From the NCBI GenBank assembly GCA_027604185.1, contig JADGKB010000064.1:1-64000 (forward strand): 64,000 nucleotides of DNA. The letters run 5' to 3'. Numbering within the stretch: position 1 is the stretch's first letter; every line of letters begins with the position of its first letter. This stretch comes from Boothiomyces macroporosus. Lineage: Eukaryota; Chytridiomycota; Chytridiomycetes; Rhizophydiales; Terramycetaceae. Positions 11,955-24,338 of the stretch are shown here, one piece after another. A program made the position numbers and the translations under genes. The notes under the pieces were generated by a model that had not been told where the DNA came from, ran no database searches, and was given only the letters and a program-made list of their open reading frames with translations.

Positions 11955-12202
11955 AATTATTGAAGAATCAGCCAACTAGAATCGGGAATGGAGACAAATC
12001 TGAAACACAAGGCGAAATCGCGCAATCGCACCTGCCCAACCTCCAGCGAAATTGCTAAAAGCTGTGCGGATGAAATCCCCAACTCTGGCCAATGTGAATG
12101 GTGCAGCTATTGAGTCCATTTATGCTTTCTGTGCGGTCAAAGGTGAAAAAACGTGCGCCACATTTGCCACTCTATTTAAATCTGGCGCTTCACTTCCTGC
12201 CC

Positions 12203-15200
12203 ATGGAAAATATTTATATGAGTGATACAAATATAATTCCAGGCATACGTAAAGGTTCAACAATTTCAAACACCCTTTCAAAATTCACAAACAATGCACC
12301 AGAATTGCCACCAACCCCAAGAGCATCTGTTCCGCAGAATTCCCAAGATAAACCATTCACTTCACTGTACGAAAGAACGATGACATTGATTTCAAAATTA
12401 TATTCACTACCTGACTTTGAATATTATTTGTTTCCAGAAGGGATTGACGCATTGGTGGGCAATGGCGATTCAGTACCCATGATTGATCCAATTGCAATCA
12501 TATGGCGGTGCTTTCGATTAGGTGCCCCTCTCTGTCATCTCCTTAACCAGCTGCAACCCAAAAGCTTGTTGTCTGTACCCGACCTATCTGGATTGGTTAC
12601 GCAGAACGTTTGCAAAAAGTGCATTTTCCGCTTCTTGATTGGTGTGAAAGAAGAGTTGCATCTTGCAGACGATGAATGCTTCACAATCACTGAAATTTAC
12701 AAGGACGACACTAACGACTTGGTGAAGGTAGTAATTTTTTAATATCAGGTTCTTGGCGTGGTAGACAAAGTGGTTCAAGAAATAGAACGAAGAGGATTGT
12801 TCCCAAGGCCAAAGCCGTTCCCATTCGCAACAAAACTAGAAACCGAAGATGCAAAAGATAATCGCTCCAAATCCGTCGCTGAACTCTTGTCCACTGAACG
12901 GTCGTACATTGAGAGTCTTCAAGAATTAATGGTACATTTGATTTAATGATAGCAATATCAACAAGACCTACTGAGAAGCAACGTGGTAACAAAGGATATT
13001 CTACATAGCATTTTTTCCAATTTGGGAGAACTATTAGATTTCCAACGAAGATTTTTGTTTTCACTAGAAACCGCACTAGCTGCACCAGCACCAGATCAGC
13101 GAATTGGGGCCATTTTTATACAATATGAAACCGCCTTTGCTGTTTACCATGCGATGTGTGCAAACTATGCTAATGCAACCCAGGTGGCCATTCAAAATCA
13201 AGAAAGACTAGCTGGTGTAGGTACTATTGATCCAGGAAGAGGACTTCAAGGGTATTTGATTAAGCCTGTCCAAAGGATTTGCAGATATCCACTACTGTTG
13301 AAAGTAATCATTTTATTAATCCCAGGAATTGCGAAAATTAAGTACTCCTGAAAACTACAATTATTGTGATGAACTCGATGAAGCATTGGAAGTTATGAAG
13401 AGAGTTACAGATCGTGTAAATGAAGTACAAAGAATGGAAGACAACAAAGCACTAAAGACAAAGCTGTTGGAGTATGTGGAAGATTGGCAGGTATATTCAA
13501 ATTAATGAATAGAACCTAGATCCTAATGCACTAGGGGACTTGCTTCTGTACGACAAATTCAACATGGTTGTTCAAGATATTGAACAGCCACACCATATCT
13601 ATTTGTTTGAGAATATCATCCTCTGCTGCAAAGAAAATCCAACCAAGAAAGCCAAAACAGTCTATGACATAAAAGGACAAATTTATTCAACCGGAATTAC
13701 AGATGTTGCTGATATTTCAGACCCTGACACTCAACTATTTGAAATCAAAGTCTTCTGGACTGATAGAAGTGATATTGAAGAGTCTTTTGAATTGAAATGC
13801 CGCAACATTGAACAGGTTGCCCTTTGGAAAGATAGAATAACTTTGTGCATGACTGGAAACACAAAGAATATAATATCCAGACCCGGTTCAGTTAACGGAA
13901 ACGATGAAGGTCGCAACTCAAACAGTTCTAGAAGGAATGTGCAATCAGTAAATGCCAACTTCCTCTACGATGGCGGCCGAAGATTCTCCAACGACCTTGG
14001 TATAGAAAAGAACCGCATCAGTTTGCCAGCAAAAGTTGTTGCCAGAGCCGGAACAATTACTAAAAATGGCACTGAAATACAGCCTCGTCAATCTAGTATG
14101 TATAGCTCAAAATCTCGACAAGGGTCCGAGTCATCAAGAAGATCCACTGCATCCACAAACCAAAGACAGCCGCCAAGTGGCACATTACCAAAACCACCAA
14201 ACGCTAACGCACCTCCCAATATTCCTCTTCCTACTCCTACCCGAGTTGGACCGCCTTCTGGAGCTTTGCCAACACCGCCTATGTCAAATAATGCACCACC
14301 AACATTCAAACCTGCTGGAGGACCTCCCAATGCTGCTTTACCACAACCCCCTACTGGAGCTTTACCACAACCTCCTACTTCTGCATTACCGAAGCCGCCA
14401 AGTGCAGCCCTTCCGCAACCGCCAAATGCTGCCTTACCACAACCTCCAACTTCGGCTCTTCCAAAGCCTCCGTCTGCAGCTTTTCCGCAACCCCCATCTT
14501 CTGCTTTGCCTAAACCACCAGGTGCTGCTCTTCCTCAACCTCCAAGTGCTGCATTGCCAAAACCTCCCACCTCATCTTTGCCACAGCCTCCTACATCAAA
14601 ACCTCCTATTAGCAGTCTACCCCCACCTCCAACTAGTTCATTACCTCCCCCACCTACCGCCGCTTTACCTCCTCCACCTGCAAGCTCCTTGCCTGCACCA
14701 CCAACTAGTTCGCTGCCAGCTCCCCCAGCAAGTGCTCTCCCTCAACCCCCTTCTGCAGCTCTTCCAACACCACCAACTTCCAAACTTTCCTCATCTGGTC
14801 CACCTACTAGCGCTTTACCAAAGCCTCCTTCTAGTGGATTACCTGCCCCACTTTCAGGCCCTCCTAATTCGAGTCTGCCTACACCGCCAAGAACTAATGG
14901 TTTACCAGTCAGCTCGGCGCTTCGTCCTGCTCCTCCTCCATCTGGTCCGTTACCCCCACCGCCAACAGGATCGCTACCTTCCACACCAAGAAGTCCAACT
15001 CCAACTGGAATGTCACCTAGTGCCCGCGCAAAATCACCATCTGTAAATGCAAGAAATAGTCCATCATTGATCAAAATGAAAACACATTATGGAAACGAAA
15101 TATTTATACTGGCAGTTCCAGCTAAAGGATGCCACTTTGAAGAAATTCTAGACAAGATTGAAAGAAAAATAAGGATATGCGGTGCACCAATGCCAGAAGG

Positions 15201-15336
15201 CAGAAGAGTGAAACTTCGATATAAAGACGAAGAAGGCGATTTTATTACTATTAATTCAGATGACGATGTTGAAATGGCATTTGAGATGGCAAAAAAGACA
15301 TCAGAAAAAGGAACTGTAACGATAATGGTCCAATAA
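12203..15336 (+). CDS. CDC24: Cdc24-type guanine nucleotide exchange factor for Cdc42
   Basis: Five exons with introns at 12728-12748, 12932-12952, 13304-13325 and 13491-13512 give 1015 residues. Domains in order: Cdc24-type calponin-like domain (about 55-175, IDPIAIIWRCFRLGAPLC), DH/RhoGEF domain (about 205-395, SVAELLSTERSYIESL and GYLIKPVQRICRYPLLLK), PH domain (about 410-530, LGDLLLYDKFNMVV), a Pro-rich block (about 625-908) and a C-terminal PB1 domain (930-1015) with the acidic DEEGDFITINSDDDVEMAF motif. It activates Cdc42 at sites of polarised growth and binds a Bem1-type PB1 partner. About 30 units of [A/S]LPxPP between PH and PB1 are unusual. A shorter frame from ATG 12071 overlaps the start and is considered non-coding. 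Confidence 0.93.
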
Positions 15337-15354
15337 AACATAGTGAAAGTATTT

Positions 15355-18300
15355 TTATATCATCTTTTGAAATTCTTGTAGCCATTTCGATCTTGCTAGA
15401 CAGTTATTTAGGACTGCCCCGTAAAAGTCTGCTTCAACATAAAGCAGTTCATCAACCTCCACAATGTTCCAGCCCTCTATACAACTTTGCATCACAATTT
15501 TGAGGATTCTTTGCCAGTCGCATCCATTAAACATTCCATCAGGTATATTTCGCAACTTTTTAATTATCTTGATTTTGTAGTCGCACCTTGTCAGCAAGAT
15601 ACACCCAAGAACATATTCAAAGGGGCCATCAATCATATCCAAGATTTCTTTTTCAAATCCAAAGTAACCTTGTATGATTAACAGCTGGTATAATAGTTTG
15701 TGCTCTTTATGCAAGGGCAGCTGAACAAATTCCTTGATTATTTGCTTATCATTTGTTAGAATTCCATAGAAATACCTGTGAAACCCATTAATCGTATAGT
15801 CTCTTTGGTTCTTTATGGAAAAGTACAACAAAAGAATGTCAAATTCCAGCTCTGTCAATTTATCAACAAGTGCCGGAGCGTCTGTGAGTTTGATTAATTG
15901 GATAGCTTGAGAAACTGACATTGTGTTTTCAATCATTGAATTGATAATGCATTCTTTAGATTCCCCATATAGATCAAGTTTCCAAATGCTTTGCGCCAAG
16001 GATACCAAGCGCTCATTTTCATCATTGATGTTCAGTAAATCCATCAATATCAACTTGACATCGCTAGGCTGAGTCTTCATTATTTCTTTAATTAAATCAG
16101 AGTATTTTGATTGTATATTTTTCAATTTTTCAAATTGTCTGGTTTCAATTAGCATTTCAATAGCTTGCTGGTAAAGGCGTGAATCAATATCAACATCTGG
16201 AATATTGTCGTCTTGGATCATCTTTATAAATACCGAACTTTTGTCTAGTTTGTATAGATCGTTAAGCTCTTGGTGGTATTTCTCGTTTGATTCAATCAGC
16301 AAGTTATAATGTTCACCTAGTTCAGGCTTAACAGCAAAGCTATTGACTACCACATCCGGAAAAGTTTTGAAGAACAAATAATCAGAAATCTCCAGGTCAT
16401 TAATGCCTACAAGGTCCTGCACCAAGTATAATGCAGTATCTTTATCTAGTGTAATCCATGGAATGTTGTCAATGTACAATTTTACACATTCTAATAGAGA
16501 GTCTTCATCAATCCACTCGTTGAATAGCCAAATAAAGTCTTTGATGGATAAAAATCTGCAATAGTCGTTGAAAATATCAATGAACAGTTCAGGTTGTTTC
16601 TGTGCTTTTAAAACTTCATTCAACGGAGCTTCCAAATCTTTTTCTTTTAAATTTTCCAAAATATACATCCTGTCTGGATGTTTGTTTGTGAGTTTGTAGT
16701 AAGCCAAGAGCACATTGTTTGGTTCGTGAATATCAATGTCAGGAAAGTATTCCACCAAATCCATCATTCTTGAAAGCGGCTGCAAGTCAGAAATTGAAAT
16801 TAAATATAGCACTCTGGCCTTTACGATTTCCTCTATCTCTATTTGATATTCATTTGCGATTCGTAAAACTTGGGCAAATACCTTTTCATTAGTAGTCTTG
16901 CTGGCTTGAACAAGCTGCTTGTCCAAATTATCTTCAGTTAGCCCAAGAGACTGGAGCAGCTGCTTACTCTCAACAGATTTGATTTTAGATTGATACAGCA
17001 GAGACTGTTGTTTGTACTTGTTTTCTCCCTGAAATGGTCCAGGATTCAATGTGAATGGAGTTGATGAAGCAATATAGGCTTTTAAATTGAAAAAGTAACT
17101 GGCAAGATTGATATTTTCAGGGGTTTTTGGTAATTGTTCAAAAAATTCAACTTGATATTCAAATTCCTAATATTAGCTTTGATTACATTTGATTCAAGTA
17201 ATTGTGCAATTTTTAAATCAAGATTGATGTGTGGTTCAATGTAATCAGCATGAATGGGAGACCCAACCGAACAATAAAAGTCATGCATCTGGTTAGTTTC
17301 GACAGCAAACACCGATTGTTCGACAAGGTTAAATAATTGCATATCTTCTTGGTTACATGCAAGCAGTAATTTGGCTTGGGAATCTTGGAATTCATCATTA
17401 AGAACTAATTCAGACACCAAGCCTGACTGTGTATTTCTTAACAGTTGGTAGGCTGTCACAAAATCTTTCTTTTCTATGCTAACTTTGGCACAGAGTTCAA
17501 CAATGTTTGCATCCAAACCAAGTTTTCTGGCTATTTCAGATACATGACCAGTTTCATAATATAGGTCGTTCTCTGCAATTAGTATTTCCAAATAGTGTTT
17601 CTTATTCAAGCAAAGGTCTTTAGGTTTGACTTTTAAATGATGTATATGAATGAATTCGTGGCATATCTCTATTAGCTCCACAACATCTCTTGGAGGATTG
17701 CAATTCAAAATATCCTTGAAATAACCCTGGTACTTGTTTCCTGAGGTGTCCAGGTTGAACCATTCTTCAGTTATTTGTCTCTTGATTTCAGTTTTCGCCG
17801 CAGGTGATAATGGAATGATTTCTAACAAATTGAATTCTAGATTAACAATAATTACTTTTTTCTAGTAATGCTCTCTCGAATAGGACGGTATTCAGGTCAG
17901 TTGTGTCAATCTTTATAATTTCATTAGCTTTCAACAGTTCACTAATCACCTGTCTATCCAATGGAACACGTTTGAGAGCCGGCAAAACATACTGAGGTTG
18001 CAATCTATAGAAATTCAAATTCAATCCAAATGAATGAAAGAGCTCTAAAATATCAAGCTTTTTTCGCATCTCTTGCACTTTTGGATATTGTATATCTTGT
18101 AAATCATCATCAATATCCCATCCACCCCCCTCCCAATCATCATTATTCGTAGATTTGGGATCTTGATTCAATATGTCGTACCATTCGTTCAAATCCACAT
18201 CCAAATCATTACTGTTAAAGTAATCAATAACATAATCAAACATTTCTGTTCCAACAAAAAGCTGCAAATTTCCTTTTTCAATATTAATTTTAACAAACTC

Positions 18301-19722
18301 AATTTTTTCATTAGAGTCCAATATTTTTAACAGTTGAACATTTTCACAATTCTCTATTAATTCTTGATTTGGCATTTGCTGGATCTGTTCAATTGTGAAC
18401 GAAGACTGAACCATTGAAGATAGTCTAGTATCTTGCAAGTAATAATCAATCATATTGGCTGCATTCATGAATAATCCGGCATTCCTCAATTCTTGAATTC
18501 GAGATAAAATTGATGTAGTGTCAACTGTTTCTTCCACAAAATCAGACTCTTGTTGGAATATTTTAAAGTAATACTCTTTTTTTGATTTGGGGGTGAATAA
18601 AACGTTAATATGCAATGGAAAGTATTCCAAGATTGAATAATCACAGAAGGGAAGCAATTTGAAGATATTGTCATTGCAACTTGAAGCTAGGTTTTGTGTG
18701 TAGGATGCAAAATCCAAATATTTTTGATACTCTGTTTCAATATCTATAAAAGACTTGATGTAAATTTCTTCAAAGACAGATAATCTATCCAACAGGATTT
18801 GTAATTCCAGTTGATCATTCATTTCATTGTACAAGTCATCGTAATTTTCATTTAGTATTTGGTCAATTGTATCATCAAGTGAAAGTTGCTTCAATCCATA
18901 ATTCAGCAATTTCTTTATGCTTGAAATAGATTTTGCACTTGATTTAATTTCGCATTTGATGAATTCTGGTCCGCATTTTTCCAGCAATTGGAAGTCAATC
19001 AAATCTTTATCTTTTTTTACCAAGTATTGGTATTGGAATAACTTAGTAACGGCTTCGTTATCTGGTTGAAAGGAATAGTCCAAGTATTTACCCAAGTCAT
19101 TATCTTTAAGATAGTAAATCAGTTCCCTGGTATCTGTTTCAAACAAGACCTTGTCTTTGGTATAAATGAAATCGTCCTCAACCCTAATTTCCCCACTAAC
19201 CTTTTTTTCATCTATTTTTTTCAACTCTACTTTTTTTGCTTTTAAATCCTTCAATTCAATTTCTTTATGCAAACTTTTATCTGTATTTTGAATTTTAATA
19301 TTATCTTGGATTGAATAAAACGATAATCTAGAATTTTCCAATAGCAGCAAGCCATCCTTGTAGAAATAATATTCACCCTGGTCCAAAGAGTAAAGCAGTT
19401 GCAAATCAAGATTGAAAACATATGTTTGATCCAGCGAGACTAGTATCTTGTCCTTTGACAAATTCATATGGTGATAATCACTCTTCTGGAAGCATATCGA
19501 ATTGCTGGTTGGAATATTTTGCTTTTGGTACCTAACAAGCACTGGTGTGCTCTTCAGGAAATTCCTGATTCTATTCCCAACCACAAACACATAATCTGAG
19601 GATTCTACAAAGTTGGAAACCAGGATATCAAGAGAATATTTAGACCCTTGTAACTGAATTGTATTCTGGTGAAAAATAGCTTGTTTGAATTCATTTGCTT
19701 TTTCAATCTCCAAGATTACCAT
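15355..19722 (-). CDS. Large alpha-solenoid protein, possibly Sec39/NBAS-like
   Basis: Three exons joined by a 19-nt intron at about 17836-17854 and a 20-nt intron at about 17163-17182 give 1442 residues from ATG 19722. The N-terminal 200 residues look like beta-propeller blades (FVVGNRIRNFLKST, VSLDQTYVFNLDLQLL). The remainder is almost entirely helical, with an acidic Trp-rich patch (NDDWEGGGWDIDDD) near residue 540. Size, order and the acidic patch recall NBAS/Sec39, the Dsl1/NRZ tether for Golgi-to-ER vesicles. No diagnostic motif settles this, and other propeller-solenoid trafficking proteins remain possible. The stop is 18 bp from the convergent CDC24 stop. The gene is Asn/Asp/Lys-rich compared with its neighbours. 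Confidence 0.55.
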
Positions 19723-19847
19723 TTTAAAAAGCAAGCAATTAAAATCCAACTTTAAAAAAGTTGAAGCTTATTGACAAACTCAATTTAAACTTTATCGTCC
19801 TATCACATGGAAATAATTTCGAGAATTTAATTTTGAATTCAATTCCT

Positions 19848-19985
19848 ATTGGCGGAGCATTTCCTCTAGATCATCTGTTGAAAATCTCTTGAAGCAATCT
19901 AGCATCTAGCAATCATATGGCCAATGGCAAAATAGCAAATTTTATATCGTGGCCAATCAGCAACTAGTGCGCGCCGTCTCATTGG
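19848..19985. promoter_or_regulatory. Cluster of four CCAAT boxes
   Basis: Within 138 bp of the divergent intergenic region there are ATTGG at 19848-19852, CCAAT at 19921-19925, CCAAT at 19953-19957 and ATTGG at 19981-19985. CCAAT is the site of the HAP/NF-Y complex, which commonly controls carbon-source and mitochondrial genes in fungi. Use by malate synthase is inferred from position. Confidence 0.55.
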
Positions 19986-20172
19986 CTGGATAAAAAATAC
20001 ATATGACATTGTAGCAGATGATCAGTGAAACATGTGATTAAAAATTAATATTCCATCCATTCAACAGAAATGCAATTTGATTATTCGAATCTGCTGCTGC
20101 TAATCCAAAGTAGAATTTACAATCTTCTTTTTGTTGCAATTTAGCAGGGAATAATAGAATTAGACTTTTTTC

Positions 20173-20195
20173 CACGTGACCGAGGCATATATAAA
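20173..20195 (+). promoter_or_regulatory. E-box and TATA box of malate synthase
   Basis: A palindromic CACGTG (20173-20178) is followed by TATATAAA (20188-20195). The TATA box ends only 28 nt before the ATG at 20224, so the 5' leader must be very short. CACGTG is the core site of bHLH factors. Clear TATA boxes are rare in this window. Confidence 0.6.
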
Positions 20196-20223
20196 CTTGC
20201 GAAAATTCTTTTAGAATCAAAAA

Positions 20224-21873
20224 ATGTCATCAGTTGGTATTAAAGTTTTGGCTCCAGTTCCACCTCAACATCAAGACACACTCTCTGCTCCTGCATTGAA
20301 ATTCTTGGCTACTCTCAACCGCACATTCAACCAAAGAAGAAAGGATTTGCTAGCAGTCCGTGTAAAGCGACAAGAACGAATTGAAAAGGGTATTTTTAGT
20401 TAATATAGGCGAAGTGCCAGATTTCTTGCCTTCCACCAAATGGATTAGAGAAGATCCGACATGGAAAGCTGCTCCTCCTGCCCCTGGCTTAATCGATCGC
20501 AGAGTAGAAATCACTGGCCCAGTTGACCGTAAGATGGTTATCAATGCCTTGAACTCTGGTGCATCTACCTTTATGGCAGATTTTGAAGATTCAAACGCTC
20601 CGACTTGGGAAAACTGTCTCTCTGGACAAACTAATATGAAAGATGCTGTTCGCAGAACAATCACCTTTACTGCTCCAAATGGAAAATATTACAAACTAAA
20701 AGACAAGATCGCAACTTTGTTGGTTAGACCAAGAGGCTGGCATATGGAAGAAAAGCATGTATTGGTTGATGGTCAGCCAATGTCTGCTTCGTTGTTTGAC
20801 TTTGGTTTGTACTTTTTCCACAATGCAAAGGAAACCGTTGCTAGAGGATTCGGTCCATACTTTTACTTGCCAAAGATGGAAAGCCATTTGGAAGCCAGAT
20901 TGTGGAACGATGTATTTAACTTGTCCCAGGACATTCTAGGTGTTCCAAGAGGTACTATCCGCGCTACTGTATTGATTGAAACTATTCTTGCCAGTTTCGA
21001 AATGGATGAAATCATTTACGAACTTAGAGAGCACTCTTCTGGATTGAACTGTGGAAGATGGGATTACATCTTCTCCTTCATTAAAAAGTTTAAACACAAC
21101 CCTAAATTTGTCTTGCCAGATCGTGGTGATGTAGGTATGACCACTCCATTCATGGATGCTTATGTACGCCTTTTGATCCAAACTTGCCACAAGAGAGGTG
21201 TCCACGCTATGGGTGGTATGGCTGCTCAAATTCCGATCAAGGATAACCAAACTGCAAACCAAATTGCTATGGACAAAGTCCGAGCTGATAAATTGCGAGA
21301 AGTTCAAGCTGGACATGATGGTACCTGGGTTGCCCACCCAGACTTGGTTACTCTTGCCAAGGCAGTATTTGACAAGCACATGCCACAACCAAACCAATTG
21401 TTTGTACGCAGAGAAGATGTTAAAGTATCTGGTCAAGATTTGATATCCACTCAAGGCGTCAAAGGTAACATCACCGAAAAAGGTGTCCGTTTGAACATTA
21501 ATGTATCTCTCCAATACATGGAAGCATGGATTAGGGGCTCGGGTTGTGTACCAATCCACAACATGATGGAAGATGCTGCTACTGCAGAAATTTCAAGATC
21601 GCAAGTATGGCAATGGGCTAAACACAACTCTAAAACTGTCGAGGGTGTGACTGTTACTCCAGAATATGTATCTAGAATCTTGCAAGAAGAAACTGATGCA
21701 ATCATCAAGTCTCTCCCACCAAACCAAAAACACAGATTTGTAGAAGCAAAGAAATTGTTGGAAGGAACTTTGCTAGGCAGAGACTATGCTGAATTCTTGA
21801 CAGTAATTGGATTTTTTAACCTTAGACTTTGGCTTATGATTCTATTACCAACATCAAGGGCTCCAAGCTTTAA
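20224..21873 (+). CDS. Malate synthase, peroxisomal
   Basis: It condenses glyoxylate with acetyl-CoA to malate, the second step of the glyoxylate bypass. Three exons with introns at 20390-20408 (19 nt) and 21803-21825 (23 nt) give 535 residues, normal for the plant/fungal malate synthase A type. Family segments include [71 protein letters not shown] and [21 protein letters not shown]. Only the spliced third exon ends in SKL, a type 1 peroxisomal targeting signal; retaining the intron destroys it. It shares a 501-bp upstream region, rich in CCAAT boxes, with the solenoid gene. Confidence 0.96.
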
Positions 21874-22080
21874 ATACATTCAATTCTTATTACTATTTAT
21901 AGCTTTATCGACTATTGAATAAATTGCTGACGAATGCACCGAATATCAATAACGGTTCGAGTTACACTACATTGGCGCGACTCGATAGTTGAATCATGAA
22001 CCCTAATAGCTTGCCTAGAATATTTTCAAGTGCAATTCAAATTGAATTTCAAAAAAAAAGTTTTTCCATCATCAGCAAAA

Positions 22081-22311
22081 ATGACCCACTGGAAAAAAGC
22101 AGGATTATCGTACAACTCACTAATATAGATACCTTAAATACGCAAACATTGGCGCAAAGACTCTTAGATCCGTATTGACCAAGGAAGCCAAAATTCAAGC
22201 ATTGAAGAGAGAAGAAATCGCACTTCGTTCAGCAATCTGGAAAGATGGAAAGATGGGAGAAGCAGTAAATCCTTGTTTATTTAGGTACCACTCGGAATCC
22301 AAGAAAACTGA
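22081..22311 (+). CDS. ATP15: Mitochondrial ATP synthase F1 epsilon subunit
   Basis: Three tiny exons with introns at 22110-22128 and 22265-22284 give a 63-residue protein. MTHWKKAGLSYLKYANIGAK matches the family start (MSxWRxAGLSY), followed by LRSVLKxE-type basic helices and a short tail ending GEAVPLGIQEN. This subunit is part of the central stalk of F1Fo-ATP synthase in the mitochondrial inner membrane. Gene finders tuned to normal introns would miss it. The stop lies 24 bp from the convergent TOE1 stop. Confidence 0.85.
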
Positions 22312-22335
22312 TTTCAATAAAAAATTTAGGAGAGT

Positions 22336-23603
22336 TTATTTGGATTCCTTTTTCTTCAAATGTGCAGGAGAGCATTTGGCATACTTGCTTTTTTCAATTA
22401 CTAGAGGCATTTGTTTTCCAATTAGATACAGTCGGTTTTGAGATTTCAAGAGTAGATGATCTTCGCTTGCCAAGTAGTGGCCAAATATATATCCAGTCAT
22501 GTAAGCGTCGAATACAGCCGAGTGGGTCTGTTCAAACAATCCGCGGGCTATAAAAGTAAACTCTGAATTCGCAGGTTCAGCTTTTACTTTTTTTGACTTG
22601 TGCTTACCTTCTTGGTGGTCAAGAATCAAGTCAAGTGAATGGGATAGCTGACAATCTCTGCCTTCTTGGCAGACACCGTGATTCTGAGTTAATTCTAATT
22701 TACTGCAAATTGCTCGCAGAATGGCTTGCCAGTTGAATGGGATTTTTGAATCTTTGGTGCTAAACCTATATTATTTGGATTTACCCATCTCCCATAGCTT
22801 TAGACTTGTTTTTACTGTCTTGTGTTTGATGGAATCTTTAATTTCTACCTCCATCCACTTTTCGCCCTCCTTCTTTCGATCTTCCTGCTGGCGCTCACTA
22901 TGTTAACACTGCTTACTATTTCCTGAATAAAAGCGACAGAAAGGAAGCTTTCTCTCTGACAATGTAATCAGAGATGTACTTTGTGTCAAATAATTTACCT
23001 GTAAACATTTCACTGACGTCTGCAATGAATGTAGGCAGCGTTGGGGGCAATTCAGCATAGAACGACTGATACAAAAATACCAAGTCTAGCATCCCGTTAT
23101 GTAATACAACCGGACATTCCTGGTTTAATATATCCATAAACAAATCTACTTAGGAATAAAATACCTCTAAATATCGTGTTGCCTTGTTTGTCGTTTTGTT
23201 CAAGGACGACATCGTTCCCTGGATAATATGGAATTCCATTCCGGAACTGGTCATTGAAATCAAATCCATGCTCTACTAAAAATGACATGCTGGACGGAGA
23301 GATTTTGTGTGGAGAGGTACACAACATTACAAAATGGAAATTACTGACTTTGTACTTTGCACACTCCTGATCTTGAACTAATTCAAAAACAGATAGTCCA
23401 ACGGCGTTAACTGCATGTGTTTTAGCCAACTCCACTAATGCGGTATAGCGGTCTTCGATATTTTGGTCTTTGGTTTTCTTGTCGCCTAACCCCGTGAACT
23501 CTGTGTCTATGGAAATATATTCCGCATTCTTTATTGCAAGCTTAATTGTGAGAGATAGTGTCTGAATATTGTGTCTGTTTACAATGGTGTATTCTCCCTT
23601 CAT
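22336..23603 (-). CDS. TOE1: TOE1-like 3' exonuclease with CCCH zinc finger
   Basis: Five exons with four introns of 19-20 nt give 396 residues. It is a DEDD-type deadenylase of the CAF1/TOE1 group, which trims snRNA and poly(A) 3' ends. Seen: AEYISIDTEFTGLG (first D and E), HNGMLDLVFLYQSFYAELP (second D) and FDAYMTGYIFG (last D), then the TOE1-specific C terminus RLYLIGKQMPLVIEKSKY. The last intron cuts a CCCH zinc finger: joining the exons gives CEQFANHGVCQEGRDCQLSH, exactly C-x8-C-x5-C-x3-H. That is strong proof of splicing. Human TOE1 has the same exonuclease-zinc finger order. Confidence 0.9.
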
Positions 23604-24338
23604 TTTTCAAGATCAAAAACAAAAAATATGGCTCTTGAAATTCATCATTTATGAAATTCAGGATTAAATAATAATGAAATAATTCAGTCCATAGAGTCAT
23701 GTAAGCGTTTGTTATAGCGAGGGGTGGGTAGCTTGGTCCGAGCCATTAATTATAGAAACAACAACCATTTTGGTTCTACTCACCAAGAGTCATTCTGAGT
23801 CAGGTTGGTGTATGGTATTACCAGTTAGGGCTATTCATGAATTAAATACGCGTCAAACCAGAGAGAATTGCAAATCCTGCAGATCTCAATCTTGTCGAAT
23901 TACTATCAAAGAAGTCGTAAAATTTGAACACATCCCAAGTGTTTTGCTTTGTTAAATCCTCAATATTAGTTGTACAGTAGCCATTTTTAAAAGAAATTAC
24001 CAGATACCGTATTTTAGATGGGCAAAGAGCCGAGTCACACTAAATTTGAGCAAGCAGCACATTCTACTGAAACAAAGACAGCAATCCGTTTGGGCTTTAT
24101 GGTATTCTATAGTATAATTTAATATTGAACCATCACTTAAATTCCTCCAATATCTGACCATATTTACCGATATGGCACTTGAAGAGAGGTGTCACTGGAT
24201 CTTATAGTATGTAAAATACGGTATTTGATTTATACCAAACTGTGCTTCACCAGTCACACCTGACTGACCATTTGCATAAATTATCGTTGGTGACGTTCAC
24301 GAAAAATAATTAAAACCTCATACCGCGTCCAATTTTGT
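23604..24338. other. Long non-coding spacer before receptor array
   Basis: 735 bp with no convincing coding frame and no tRNA-like or snRNA-like structure that I can recognise. It contains one ACGCGT hexamer near 23850 and otherwise AT-rich sequence. It probably holds the promoters of TOE1 and of the first receptor gene. Confidence 0.4.

Noticed and set aside
12071..12223. 50-codon frame from ATG 12071 before CDC24
   Set aside because: It overlaps the CDC24 start in another frame, has no recognisable motif and no micro-intron that joins it to CDC24.
14036..15046. 336-codon open frame overlapping CDC24
   Set aside because: It is the shifted reading of the LPxPP repeat, giving low-complexity Leu/His/Gln. 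The true frame has PH and PB1 domains on either side.
20936..21559. 207-codon antisense frame inside malate synthase
   Set aside because: Shadow of a strongly coding region; no motif, and the sense frame is certain.
23770..23955. 61-codon frame in the spacer before receptor 1
   Set aside because: No motif, no supporting splice pattern, and no neighbouring homology.
23604..24338. Possible tRNA or snRNA in the long spacer
   Set aside because: A GGTCCGAGCC stretch recalls a T-loop, but no cloverleaf stems could be paired.
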